Notes: generated from the sequence alone by a model not told the origin. Counted from the first letter of the stretch, positions 10,382-22,167 are shown. The stretch: 64,000 nucleotides of DNA from Ypsolopha sequella (GCA_934047225.1 OW204012.1:1302001-1366000); one strand, 5' to 3'. Numbers and translations: made by a program.

Positions 10382-11045
10382 ACAGCGGTAGCTCAGGGGT
10401 TGAACGCTGGCCTCTCAATGTTGAGGTCCAGAGGTTCGATTCCCGGCCGGGAACCAATGAATTTTGTACATAATATAGGTATTTGTCTACTTACCACTCG
10501 CTGAACAGTGAAGGAAAACTTCGTAAGGAAACCTGCATGCCTTAAAAAGCATGTATTTGTGCCCGAAGAACGGCGATAGGGCTCACCACCCGTCACGTTT
10601 TGACGTAATTGTCAATTAATAATAATAATTATAATGAAACGCGGGTTACGTTAAATTTAGGGTTACGTTTTGACCGGATAAAGCCGGTTTAGACCGGATT
10701 TAGCTCCTTTTTAGAGCTAAGACGGGCCTTTTCTCATTCCAATTTAAACCATATGGCGCGCGCGGCGCTAACGCATGAGCGGGCCGCACAAAACTTGTTT
10801 AATTGCCGGTAGACAAAAGTATAAAGATAAAGTGCAAAAAATGCAATTTCAGTTAATTTATAATTTTTATTTACAGCAAAAGACCGCACTTTTTTACAGA
10901 AATCGGGATTTTTTATTGCTTGCGACCGGCTTTTCAATTTCAAGCCCTGGTAATCCTAGGTGTACCGAGTGTGGACTGTGACTATCATTTCACAGTTCAC
11001 ACTCGGAACACCTCTGACATCCCCTCGGGGATTCGTGTCGTAACG
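10382..11045 (+). mobile_element. tRNA-headed SINE split by a ~315-bp insertion
   Basis: The head carries A box AGCTCAGGGGTTGAACGC and B box AGGTTCGATTCCCGG. The body (ACTTACCAC, CCTGCATGCC, GCGATAGGGCTCACCACC) runs to about 10645. It resumes at about 10958 with GTGTACCGAGTGTGGACTG and ends CCCTCGGGGATTCGTGTCG. The intervening 10646-10957 has no inverted ends that I can see. Confidence 0.85.
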
Positions 11046-11120
11046 ATATATGTATAAATTCCAAAAAACCATATTAGTGTTTGACAGGGCTCGAACCCGT
11101 GTGTCTTAAGACTGAGATGC

Positions 11121-11698
11121 TTAAGGCGATATGTAAAAGTTTTAGTGTCCCTGTTACTCCATATGCGAAAAAATCCTCAGTGCGAGAGGGAAGGATTCGT
11201 GGAAAAGTAGCAAATACTCGGTTTTTTATTAATATAAAATGTACTAAAGTTGCTATCAAAATTTCGTTTAACCAGGTCTTAGATACCGTTAAAACCCATC
11301 TAATAAAATATAATTGCAGTCCATATGTCATTCTAAATTGTCAAACCTGGAGAATTGTGTCGACAAAGACCTCATTTCAACAAATATTTGTATCGAGCCG
11401 AATTTCTCCAATCGCGTTTATGTTTAAACAGATCCCTAGAAAAAGATTCCAAAAATAATATACTATTTTATAGAATTAATACATTATTTGCTTAAATAAA
11501 AAAAAAAAAAAAAAAAGTAAAAATTTTCTTTATTACATAAAGCATATAACAAATTATCCTTAAATAGACTTAAAAACATAAATACAAAGGTGAGTCTTAA
11601 CTAATAAGGATAGCCGTTGGCATCTATGCTAGTGTGTAGCACTGTACAATAGATATGCAAGTTCTTAAAGTGTCGATTCTTTTTCCGTAGCGCCTTAA
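11121..11698 (-). mobile_element. Family B MITE, reversed, with an internal insertion
   Basis: Starts TTAAGGCGATATG and ends CCGTAGCGCCTTAA, so TTAA borders both ends. A run of 18 A's and about 140 bp of unrelated sequence (11493-11651) interrupts it just before AGATATGCAAG. Overlapping open frames on both strands (11074-11458) are by-products of the repeat. Confidence 0.85.
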
Positions 11699-12128
11699 CT
11701 ACTAAGTTACCACCGCTTGTATGTTAAATCAAGTCTAAAAATCGGTCTTCAAACCTCATTCAATCTGTGTTCTATCTAAAAAAGCAAACATAATAACAAA
11801 AAAAATTCATCTGCGAATCACGGGGAGGTTACAAAACACCCCCAGTCCATCTTGGGGTGTTGAAAGACCCCATTTGAACGTAACGCTTCCTTTTGCGTGA
11901 GACGATGAGGGACACTGAATAGATTTTTTTTATATTACTTTTGATATTTTTTTGTGAATTTTCTCTCGGTTCTCTATTATTGTGTTTTCTTTGAATTTCT
12001 GAACATAATTTTTTGGTTGTAATGTTGTTTCGTTTTCAGTTTGAAATATCGGTGGCATAATATTTAATATTTTCAATAAATATAATTACAGATTTGAAAA
12101 CTGTTGAAAATAAAAAAAAAATCTTGGC
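11699..12128. other. Unassigned AT-rich sequence
   Basis: No gene or repeat recognised between family B and family D. Confidence 0.5.
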
Positions 12129-12139
12129 CTTATATAAGT

Positions 12140-12433
12140 CCATCCATCCATCCATCAGCCTAGTTCGTCCACTGCTGTCATCCTAGAGGAATTGCCCATA
12201 CTCACACACGCTGGGCAGGCGGGTTGGTGAGCGCGGTGCCGGAACCCTCGCACCAGTGACGCCGCTGCCCGTGACCAGACCAGTCTCAGGCATGGTGGGC
12301 CTCCTGGTTTTTTGCCTGTGAGCTATCTATCGTCTTACTCTCCCCCGAATTACTTTGGGTAGGTTTGCAAGTAAGATGGTGGTACCTCCACAGTCGAGCC
12401 CGGCATCAGCTCTACCACCTATTTTATTTCCTA
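12140..12433 (-). mobile_element. Family D element, internally deleted, with 11-bp target duplication
   Basis: (CCAT)n tail at the low-coordinate end, CTCTACCACC at the other. It is flanked by CTTATATAAGT at 12129-12139 and 12434-12444. About 40 bp including the CTGGACATAAGCC block and a middle segment are missing relative to 1465-1830. Confidence 0.85.
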
Positions 12434-12713
12434 CTTATATAAGTAGTTGTTTTTTATTAAAATGTTAGCTATTATTATAATTTAGATTAAATTTGGTTTT
12501 ATAATGTTATTATAGTTGTTCTTCATTCTAGAATTAATAAAAATAAAGGTGTTATAATTATAAATCACTTGTACATATTTATGTATTAAATAATTTTTAC
12601 CATTAATTTTGTTTCAAAAAAAAGAAAGTATGTCGTAAAAATTAGATTGCGTTGAAAGATAGAAAAAAAAATACAAATTTTTGATGTAAAATCTAATATT
12701 ACATACATATACT

Positions 12714-12931
12714 CACGCCTGTCTCCCAGATGGGTAGGCAGATATTACAGCTACAAATTTCCATCTGCTACGATCCTGACAAGCCTTTTTCGCCTCTACA
12801 TCCATTAAATCTAGTCACTCGTATATAAGCGCGTTTATTCCAAGTTCCTTTGACTCTGCCCTTTTCCAGTAAGTAGCTAATTTGGTCGATATACGTTTTT
12901 CTAAGGCGGCCCTTTCTTTGGTACTTTATAT
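12714..12931. repeat. Lepidopteran dispersed repeat (CACGCCTGTCTCCCAGATGG)
   Basis: A single copy beginning CTCACGCCTGTCTCCCAGAT and containing GCTACGATCCTGACA and TTTGGTCGATATACG. I recognise it as a common moth/butterfly interspersed repeat, but class and ends cannot be checked here. Confidence 0.4.
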
Positions 12932-14651
12932 GATAAAAGTTTCAAGAATCAAAGAAAACATAATTTAGGTACTTTGTTTTAAATAGTATATTAAAATTAA
13001 AATGTAATTTACACCCATACCGTGCCTCTTAAACCTGACGATACGACCACAATACAAATGCATTTTGTTTTACACATGCATATATTATGTGTGTGCAGAT
13101 GTGTGCTCAGGAATGAGCATAGGAAATGAGGGAGCCTATGCATAGTGATGGGATTCAGTCGATAATATTTTTATTTATCGTCAACGCTTTTAGATTACAA
13201 AAATACAAAAGACCTTGTCAGCCCCTGAATCTCTGCATCTCGCTCTATAAATGCAATTTTTGGGCATCTTGTTTGATATGTCAGAATAAAATAATACTTA
13301 AAAAAATGCTGTGGCTAGTTAAGGCTGCGCCGAGCGTAGAACGATTAGACACCTCGCTTGTTCTCTCGTGGACGTTTTTTATCGTGGTCGCGATTATTGA
13401 ATTTAACAGAAAAAATCATGTTTAATTTACCAGACAAAATTTTAAAAATGTGAAACGGCCCAGTTGTATTTTATAACGTTTGTGATTGTCTTGAATTGTG
13501 GTTGAGACAAAATTCGACCGTTAAGTTATTGAAATTACCTTTTTTATATTTTGGGCCTACTTTAGATAGATTTGTTTCTTACACCATAAGTTATTTTAAA
13601 TATTCGCTGCGGCGGAAGTGTAGATACATTATCTGTGATAATAAATACATATTTTATTTATTTATCATTGAAATATTATTCAATAAATCAATTTAACAGT
13701 GACTGTCGTTTTAGATTATTTTGCTCGGCGCCCTCTTAATAATTAACTTAAGTCTTAACAGAGCAGAATTCTAAATAATGAGTTTGTTATGTGCGCAAAA
13801 AATTTCAAGTTTTTTTTTATACTTTCTAATTATTTTTTCGTAAGCGAGAACTCAAAATTTAGATCGACAACTAGGTACCACTTAAATTTCCAAATTCAAT
13901 ACTTATAGCATGGCAATATGGGCTAACTGGATTACTTTTTTTATTTGTTCAGTTCTAAAGTAATAACAAGAAAACGTACCAAATAAATACATTTTTATCA
14001 TACGTGGCGCCGCGGCCTCAGATGTTGTATCGAACGAAGTTGTACCGAGTTAGAGAGAGAGCAAGATTCTGGGGTTGGTAAGGCCTTAACTAGAAATATA
14101 CATTTTTTCTTTCATTTAATTTTTTCGTCAAACCCCCAAAACAATTTATTTTTCATATTATTATTATTATTTTTCCGATATTTTTTATTACAGTATGTAC
14201 TGCTTCGAATAAAATATTAAATATTCAAATAAAAGGTATTAGATACAAATATGTGGTTTTATGAAATCAGATCCTGACCATATTGTGACTTGTGTTACAT
14301 TTGTACATCAACAAGTATAAAATATAAACATTAGAAAGAAAGGAAGAAAGAAATACATCTGTAGTAACAAATTATTAAATTATAGATATAGTTAATTATT
14401 TATTCATTTATAACACGATCTCGGTGCGCCATTTGCTGTAAAAGGCTCAGCGATGTGCTGATGGTGTGAGCCCTCAGCGCTGATTTTCAGTCAGTGCTTG
14501 GTGGTGTCTCATGAGTGTACCAGGTGCAAAAGAAAAATCACACGCAAAAAAATGTTTGGCAGACACTATTTTTAGCTAAACTTTTATGTTGACTGCAAAC
14601 TTAATTTGCCTTTGGTTTTTGCGTGCAACGTTTAGAAAATGCAGAAATAAA
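12932..14651. other. 1.7-kb stretch with no recognised feature
   Basis: AT-rich. Open frames of 99 and 66 codons (13126-13425, 13496-13696) lack domains and codon-like composition. No repeat copy identified. Confidence 0.5.
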
Positions 14652-15046
14652 TTTTCAGTGCAAGTGCTCGTAAAGGCCCACTTTTTATGCATGGAAACCG
14701 AACAGAAAGTCGATTATTTTGCCCAAGGGCTTTATTATTATTATATTTTTTTTATTTATTTACGAGAAGTTGGCTAACCTGCAACCTTTCCTGTGTACCA
14801 TAAATGTAATATTTTTTTTCCACTGTTTAACGGCTCTGGATACAGTCCTTTTGAGCCAATCATTAACTTGCAAAATTGTAACAATGTAACTTTCAACTTT
14901 AATAATTAAATTGTTTTCTTTGATTATATTTGTTTTATTGTAAGAGCAATAAATTACTCGGTTACGTTTAAAACACTCGCTTCGCTCGTGTTTTAAATCG
15001 TCCTCGTAATTTGTTCCTTTTCGCCCTTGTAGCGTAAACTACTATT
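14652..15046 (+). repeat. Family M repeat unit
   Basis: Starts TTTCAGTGCAAGTGCTCG and ends GTAGCGTAAACTACTA. Contains the short palindrome ACACTCGCTTCGCTCGTGT and GGCTCTGGATACAGTCC. Other copies at 17005-17371, 31532-32873 (tandem) and 59975-60288. Confidence 0.9.
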
Positions 15047-15457
15047 AAATATTTCAGTCTTAGTTGTAATTTTGTTGCTAAAGTATGCGAAGAAAACTGA
15101 AAAAGGTACATAATGGAATTAACAGTAATTTAAGTGTCCGTTCTACGCAAAATGGCAGGGTTTATTAAAAGCTATTTGAAGTGTCACTGAGCGGGACAAA
15201 TTTTATTAATACCACCCCCTTCCTTGCCTCAACGTACCCTTTATGCAATTATGTCGCGAAGTATCAGTATTGCTAGGTTGTTTGTAAATCTTATCCTACT
15301 GCAATAAGTGTCAAAGTTGATTGTCCATCACCGGTTGAAATCAGGAGTTGCTTGGAGTTTTGAGCGGTTTTCTGGATTAAGTCAGATTCGAGTTTTTGAT
15401 GATTTGACATCAATTGATTTTATTGTAAAGCTGTCACATCTGTCGCGTTTGTGTGAC

Positions 15458-15745
15458 TTAAGAGGCTATGCGAATTTTATTTTTGTCACTGTCACTCCAA
15501 GCGAAAACACGCTCAGTGTGAGAGGGGCGGATTCAGGGCGAAAGCGAAAAATGTTAGTTTTATATTTTTTATAAAAAAACTAAAATAGCTAGCAAAATTT
15601 CAAATATCAAGTCTCTAGATATTGTTGAAACACACCTAATAAAATATGTTCGAGTTCTGTATATGGTTCCTATTCGTCAAACGAGGAGAAAAAGTGTGTT
15701 TGAAGACTTCATTTCAACAATTATCGATGAAAATTTATCCAAACA
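15458..15745 (-). mobile_element. Family B' TTAA element (diverged subfamily), reversed
   Basis: Starts TTAAGAGGCTATGCG and continues with the complement of the GAATCCGCCCCTCTCGCACT block, as in the copy at 59535-59817. The far end is eroded. Confidence 0.65.
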
Positions 15746-16176
15746 TGTTTTTCAATTTCAAAACTTTAGATTATTTAGTCAAAATGCAAATACCAGAAAT
15801 TTATTAAAATTTTCCGTGTATTTCATGAAATACATAGAAATGAAACACCCGTATTTTTTTCGCATATCACCTTGAGATTTCATTAAGATTTATGAAATTT
15901 AATCATAAACTGGACAATTAGAAACAAACGAACTTATCGATAAACATAATCTGATCACTAGAGCTTTGGTTTAAGGATCTGGCAGATTTAATTTGTGAAA
16001 TAAGGCATTTTTGAAAACGTTTTTCTTTATGAAATTATATGGCTACCATCTTGATTTTTTGTTTGATCATTTTGTCTTTTAACAGTAACATAAAGTGAAA
16101 ACAAATAAAAATTTTTCATTTTTTCTGGGTTTTGTAATGGTGTATACTTTCAGTGTATCTGGTGGAATTACAAGAT

Positions 16177-16478
16177 AAAAACCCGGCCAAGTGCGAGTTG
16201 GACTCGCGTACGAAGGGTTCCGTACCATTATCAATAAAAACGGCAAAAAATGCATGTCAGTTTTGTATGGGAGCCCCCTTAAATATTTTTTTTTCTAATT
16301 TTTAGTATTTGTTGTTATAGCGGCAACAGAAATACATCATCTGTGAAAATTTCAACTATCTAACTATCACGGTTCATGAGATACAGCCTGGTGACAGACG
16401 GACAGACAGACAGACGGACAGCGGAGTCTTAGTAATAGGGTCCCGTTGGTTACCCTTTGGTTACGGAACCCTAAAAAC
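16177..16478 (+). repeat. Family A dispersed repeat, full-length
   Basis: Begins AAAACCCGGCCAAGTGCGAG and ends TACGGAACCCTAAAAA. GGGTTCCGTACC near the head and GGTTACGGAACCC near the tail are inverted versions of each other. A (GACAGACG)n run sits about 75 bp before the end. Confidence 0.85.
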
Positions 16479-17004
16479 GATCAACAATCAAGATTTTTAC
16501 AAAATAACACCAATAAATACCCTTTTAAAAAATCTAGAAAAATATTGACGAATACAAAACTAATTACATGAATTCCAGAGTAGACTGTAAAGTAACTTTC
16601 ATCATTAATTTAAGGTGACACCTAAACATTAAAGATTAAAGAGAGGTATTTATAATTGTATTACCGCTAGCCGGCGCCCATCAGCGGAGGTAATTGCTAG
16701 AAAATTGGAGGTTACCTCTAATTTGGAAGTCTCAGACAATTTTACAGGGATTTTGCTTTAATCAAATAAGACTCTCACCTGACCAGCGGCGCCTTAATAA
16801 ACTTCCAGATGCGTTATTTAAGGGCCCCCAGAAGCTTAACTGCGTTGAAAGACGTAGCTTTAAACATTCTATGAAAATGAATTACAAAATTTGTAAATAA
16901 ATATTTAACTTTATATACTTAAGCTCTGTAATTATCAAAATTTAAAACTAATAAGCGTTAACCTAAAATATTGTTAAATTGCTTTAAAAATCGAATAGAA
17001 TATT
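16479..17004. other. Unassigned stretch
   Basis: No convincing gene. A 68-codon frame at 16694-16900 has no domain. Confidence 0.5.
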
Positions 17005-17371
17005 TTTCAATGCATGTGCTCGTAAAGGCCCACTTTTTATGCATCAAAACCGAACAAAAAGTCGATAATTTTGCTCTAGGGCTTTATTATTATTATTTTT
17101 TTTAATTTATTTACAATGGTTGGCTAACCTGCAGCCTTTCCTGGGTACCATAGATGCTATACTTTTTTTCCACTGTTTAACGGCTCTGGATACAGTCCTT
17201 TTGAGCCAATTATAATTTAAAGTTCACAAGATTATATTTCTTTTCATTTCCTCACACTGTGCATTGAAAACATTGAAAAACGTAGTATGATACACGGGCG
17301 TAAAAGCAATAAATTACTCGGTTACATCCTCGTAATTTATTCCTTTTCGCCCTAGTAGCATAAACTACTAT
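17005..17371 (+). repeat. Family M repeat unit, with a short deletion
   Basis: Starts TTTCAATGCATGTGCTCG and ends AAACTACTA. It lacks the ACACTCGCTNCGCTCGTGT palindrome that the other copies carry. Confidence 0.88.
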
Positions 17372-17462
17372 AAATGTCACACATCGAGCTGCTAATTTAG
17401 CTAACTAAAGCCCCTTAAGTAACACTAGACATAGCCTACCTAGTACCTTTTTAAAGGTTGTA

Positions 17463-17815
17463 TTAAGGCGCTACGGAAAAAAATCGACACTTGCATATCT
17501 ATTTCAGTAAAGAAGGTATTATTTTGATAAAATAGTATGTTATTTTTGGAATCTTTTTCTAGAGATCTGTTAAACAAAAACGCGATTGGAGAAATTCAGC
17601 TAGATATTGGAATGACATTTATTACGATTATATTTTATTAGATGGGTTTTAACAGTATCTATAAGACCTGGTTAAACGAAATTTTGATAGCAACTTGATT
17701 ACATTTTATATTAATAAAAACCTGACATTTTGCTACTTTTTCTCGAATCCGTCCCTCTCGCACGGATTCGAGAAAAAGTAGCAAAATTCGAGAAAACATT
17801 TACATATCGCCTTAA
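17463..17815 (+). mobile_element. Family B MITE, rearranged near its right end
   Basis: TTAAGGCGCTACGG at the left, CATATCGCCTTAA at the right. Near 17740-17790 the CACGAATCC block is present in both orientations, indicating a local inversion or template switch, and the region downstream is shortened. Confidence 0.85.
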
Positions 17816-18063
17816 GCAAAAAAAAGCATAAGTAAAGCATTCTTGACTGTTTATTCCGGAAGCTGCGTCTATTTGTATTGTTGCTTAGAAGTTGCAGATT
17901 TTTAAAACTTCATTGAAAAAAACCACAACTGTTAGATTTTTTTCAAAATTTATTAAATGCAAGTTTGTGTTACCAAAGCAGATTAGGACAGTTTTTTTAA
18001 ATACCAAGAAGATCGTTTTTCTTCTATCTTGTTATAATAATTTTAACATAAAATACACAAAAC

Positions 18064-18360
18064 GGCGGCGGTAGCTCAGAGGTAGAACGCTGGCCTCTCA
18101 ATCTTGAGATCCAGGTTCGATCCTTGGTCGGGCATGCACCAAATTTTTTTTTTCATTTATCTGCCTAGTATTTTTTCTTACTTACCACTTGTTGAACGTT
18201 GAAGGAAAACATCGTGAGAAAACCTGCATGCACTAAATAGCGTGTGTTTGTGCCCGAAGTACGGCGATAGGGCTCACCACTCATCACTTTGGGATGTAAT
18301 AATCGTCGTTGAAATACCGAGTATGGACTGTAACTTGCATTTCACAGTTCAAACTCGGAA
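18064..18360 (+). mobile_element. tRNA-headed SINE, nearly complete
   Basis: Head GGCGGTAGCTCAGAGGTAGA with B box AGGTTCGATCC; body with CGTGTGTTTGTGCCCGAAG and GCGATAGGGCTCACCAC. It ends within the paired GAGTATGGACTG / CAGTTCAAACTC block. The last ~35 bp seen in other copies are missing. Confidence 0.88.
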
Positions 18361-18512
18361 ATGGTTAATCTGACATTGGTAAATCTACATAGCTACAAGT
18401 AGTTTCTAGTGTAGTTGTAAGAAAATCAGATTTTTAGTCTCGTTTGGTGTAATTTGTCATTTCCGTTGCTTTTCTAGATCTCTCGTGAAGAAATATCTGA
18501 TTTTATTGTTTA

Positions 18513-18937
18513 TTAAGGCGCTAGGAAAAAAAATTGACAAATTCAGAACTTCTATATCTACTTCGGTAAATAATGTATAATTTTGAAAAGATAGTTTATT
18601 ATTTTTGGAATCTTCCTTTAGGGATCTGTTAAAACAGAAACGCGATTGGAGAATTTCGGCTCGATAGAAATATTTATTGAAATGAGGTCTTTATCGACAC
18701 CAATTCTCCTGGTTTGACAATTTAGAATGACATATGGACTGCAATTATATTTTATTAGATGGGTTTTAACAATATCTAGGACCTGGTTAAACAAAATTTT
18801 GATAGCGTTTTTAGTACATTTTATATTAATAAAAAACCGACTTTTTGCTACTTTTCCACGAATCCGTCCCTCTCGCACTGAGGGTTTTTTCGCATATGGA
18901 GTAACAGGGACGCTAAAACTTTTACATATCGCCTTAA
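18513..18937 (+). mobile_element. Family B MITE, full-length reference copy
   Basis: A 425-bp element bounded by TTAA at both ends, with short inverted ends TTAAGGCGCTA and TACATATCGCCTTAA. No transposase. Frames open on both strands (18618-18878, 18727-19050) recur at different degrees of decay in other copies and are not considered genes. Confidence 0.9.
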
Positions 18938-19448
18938 AGTTTAAAAAACCTGAAAGCTCTCATGGGCTGAGTGTTAACACAATTTTACCCAATTTTTGGA
19001 CAAGTCTTTCATTCAAGAACAAACAAACACACAGAAAAAAACATCCCTAGGGATTCTATATTTTATTCAATTCCCTTTTTTACATTTGAAACCATTCGTT
19101 GACCAACATTTCATCGATATCGATAGTCTCTCGCCATCACTATCGTCTCACAGACTACCCCTATTGATCCAGAGCCGGAGAGGGACGAGCTTGCTGCTCA
19201 CATCACCTTCTTCCACTCAACTCAGGTCGGTGACCTTTTGACCCTCATTCCTTAGGGGTCCGTAAAAAAATGGCCGTGCACAGTGACACAAATATAACGG
19301 GTAGCTGTTTTGTTAAGGAAATAATTTAAACATAATGGATGTGTTATTAACCCTCTGAATTTAACATAATCAGCACTTAAAATAAATAGATTCCACTTTA
19401 CAGATTAAGGGTCAATTCTCCAGATTTGTAACTAAATATTGGGTGCTT
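18938..19448. other. Unassigned stretch
   Basis: No gene or repeat recognised. Confidence 0.5.
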
Positions 19449-19832
19449 ACATATGAAATTGGCGAAATTTTCTTACAGATTCATGAGCTCATAATCCCTG
19501 TAATTCAGTAGCTATTTCCGTTATTTATTTTTTGTTTGAAAGTTAGTTCCAAGCTTTTACATCTACGTATTAAATTTTGTTTTAATTGTCAGTTTGATAA
19601 CTAAAATTAAATCTTCAAAAACAGTTCGTCCTAAATGCTATTAATTTCTATGATAAGATTCTTAATCATTTTTTACAGGTAACACTTTTCAAAAATCTAA
19701 TTAATGTTGCTGTTAGCTTAATGTAGTTTCATTCATACACAAAAGAAATTATAATATTTGGATTTGTCATTCATAAAAAAAATGTTAGTATTGAAAATTG
19801 AGTTACTTCAAATTCTTTATACAAAACGCCAA
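19449..19832 (+). mobile_element. Family L MITE
   Basis: Begins ACATATGAAATTGGCGAAA. Shares CTTACAGATTCATGAG, TTGTTTGAAAGTTAG and TTAGCTTAATGTAG landmarks with 20990-21403 and, inverted, 47185-47590. The right terminus is degraded. Confidence 0.85.
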
Positions 19833-19934
19833 GTTATATCGGCCAAGATACAACTTTTAGCTGAGAGCAACGTAGAGCAAATAGTTCAATATAAGCTTAA
19901 ATGTATTTTTAATGATATTATGGTAGCTTCAAAA

Positions 19935-20021
19935 TAATTAGATTTTCTATAGGAGTGAAGTTAGAATTTTATTTTCTAACTATTATCTTCTATCTTCACT
20001 CATATGGAAAATCTAATTATG
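19935..20021. repeat. Foldback hairpin
   Basis: TAATTAGATTTTCTATAGGA and GTGAAG at the left, with the inverse CTTCACTCATATGGAAAATC and TAATTA at the right. Confidence 0.75.
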
Positions 20022-20533
20022 AAAGCAATATTTTATAGCATCCAACAAAATGTTAATATTTTTTTCGGAATTATTTGTTTCTAAAAGTTTAATATCTAAT
20101 GTGTCAAAGTCTTTATCAAACTAATAATGAAAGTAATTTAAGTAATTTAAGTTGTTTTCGGAATATTTTTCTGTTATTTTGTTTTTATCAATACTTCCAG
20201 TACAATATTCTTGTACTGTACTATCCCAAAAAGCACCCTTGTGGAATAGACAATAGAACTCAAACTTCAAAAATAGGTGTGAATAAATAGGTGTCTAATT
20301 CGAACTTCAAAATTGGTACAACAAATTGGAAGAAACACAACGATATCGCGATGTAAATCGGTTCACCGCCATCTAGTTGTATTAAACTTAACTAAACTAT
20401 AATTCTAACAAACTATAGTTTAGTTGGTTTTGTGTACTTACAATTATACAATTCTGTCATTACAGAGTCGTGGTTCAACAATTTGTATTTTAGTACATGT
20501 CCAATAGATGTATTGTCATCAATGCCGTTTTTA
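20022..20533. other. Unassigned stretch with a small hairpin
   Basis: TTAACTAAACTATA and its inverse form a short hairpin near 20388-20423. No gene seen. Confidence 0.5.
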
Positions 20534-20650
20534 GAAAACAAGACAAGACAAGACAAATACACTTTATTGTACACCAAAATAAATAAAACAGGTAAAAGAA
20601 CAAACTTATAAAAGAATGTAACAATTGGCGGCCTTATTATTTATAGCTAT
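20534..20650 (-). repeat. LINE 3' tail, reversed
   Basis: On the minus strand it reads GGTGTACAATAAAGTG followed by a (TTGTC)n tail. AATAAAG plus a short tandem tail is typical of lepidopteran non-LTR retrotransposon 3' ends. Confidence 0.6.
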
Positions 20651-20989
20651 TTCTGTAAAAGCAAAATTAGTAAAAACATATTTTATTTTTAACTTCCGCA
20701 GAATATTTCGTCGGGTTTGTTCTGTTTTTGTCACTAATCGAGGCTCCTGTATGAATTTTGCTGTACAAAGTTTTTTATTTTGTAAGTAGAGTTAATCCAA
20801 AGTAGTTTCAAACTAAAAATATTTAACCCGTAACATTTGTTCTTGAAAATTAAAAACTGAACGGGTTAAGTCTTTTCTGATCACCTCGTGATAAACTAAT
20901 TTAAAACTATTAATTTAATTCAAACCTATTTGTGTAGTGGAGATCACATCTAGTATACACATTATACTTTGTACTTATCTTATAATAGA
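20651..20989. other. Unassigned stretch
   Basis: AT-rich; nothing recognised. Confidence 0.5.
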
Positions 20990-21403
20990 TCTTTACCTAT
21001 GAAATTGCCGAAATTTTCTTACAGATTCATGAGTTCATAATTCCTGTAATTCAATAGTTATTTCAATTATTTGTTTTTTGTTTGAAGGTTGATTTCAAGG
21101 TTTTACATTTACATATAAAATTTTGTTTTTATTTTCAGTTTGATTATAAAAATTAAATGTTGCAAAATAGTTTGTCTTAAATTGCATCCATTTCCATGAT
21201 AAGGTTCGTAATAATTATTTACAGCTGACACTTTTCAAGAATTAAATTAATGTTCCTGTTAGCTTAATGTTGTCTCATTCATACACAAAAGAAATAATAA
21301 ATTTTGGATTTGCCATTCCTAAAAAAAATGCAAAAATGTTGGTACTGAAAATTGAGTTTTCTTCAAATTCTCTGCAGAAAACAGTAATTTCATATGTAAA
21401 GAC
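20990..21403 (+). mobile_element. Family L MITE, both ends visible
   Basis: The left end CTTTACCTATGAAATT and right end AATTTCATATGTAAAG are inverted repeats of about 16 bp. Total about 414 bp and no coding capacity. Copies at 19449-19832 and 47185-47590. Confidence 0.87.
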
Positions 21404-21421
21404 CTACTAAATGTCTTTCAC

Positions 21422-21473
21422 TATAGGAGCTAATAAAGTACTGCAAGTGTATGACTTGATGTGATGTCCACTG
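21422..21473. repeat. Partial copy of the 43183-43293 foldback
   Basis: Shares the GTACTGCAAGTGTATGACTT and GTCCACTG blocks with the right arm of 43183-43293. Confidence 0.6.
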
Positions 21474-21545
21474 TACATAGTACTTTTTTCATCAATATCA
21501 GAAAGTTATTACTGACCTACATACGACTAAAATCATTATAAAATT

Positions 21546-22167
21546 AAAACCGGCCAAGTGCGTGTCGGGCCACGGTGTAGGGTTCCGTGGTTGCCCTGCA
21601 CAATATGCTTACTTCTTCTCCAAGTACATTTTATAAATTTGTCGACTAATACAGATCGCGCCAAACTTCTAGTACGGTCGGTAGTTGCTCTTCCCAAGAA
21701 CGGCCCATACATTTTGTTCCTGCTAATGCGAATCGCCCCGTGTTTAGAGGGGACTAAAAGTTTGGCGCGATCTGTACTCGTTAACTTGTAAAGCCTACTT
21801 AGCTGTGATAGTTTTCCTTTTAATTTCGTTATATATATATTACTGCCGTGATTTTTTTCACGTCTCCAAATACAACCGTTTTGCTGGCACGGGGGGGGGG
21901 GACACACTTGACTTTAACAAAAATTAACACTTTTAAGCTTAATATTTCGCAAACGGAACACTGTATCGAAAAATGATCTTCTCACACCCCCAATATTTAA
22001 AAAATTTTACTGTACCACTTTATCGGCGTAATAAATATGTATACCCATGCCAAATTACAGCTTTCTAGGACTAATAGTCTCTAAGCTAAGCTGCGGACAG
22101 ACAGACAGACAGGCAGACGGACATGGCGAAACTATAAGGGTTCCTGTTGACTACGGAACCCTAAAAA
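21546..22167 (+). repeat. Family A-like repeat, long version with a nested MITE
   Basis: Starts AAAACCGGCCAAGTGCGTG and ends TACGGAACCCTAAAAA, with an (ACAGACAG)n run before the tail. It differs from other family A copies in its middle and contains a separate TA-flanked hairpin at 21652-21774. Confidence 0.75.
21652..21774. mobile_element. 123-bp hairpin MITE with TA target site
   Basis: CAGATCGCGCCAAACTTCTA and the inverse at the right, flanked by TA on both sides (21650-21651, 21775-21776). Inserted inside the family A-like repeat. Confidence 0.82.

Noticed and set aside
18064..18130. Possible tRNA gene (GGTAGCTCAGAGGTAGAACG with GGTTCGATCC)
   Set aside because: Acceptor and anticodon stems do not pair, and the same head is attached to the same non-tRNA body at several loci: it is a SINE.
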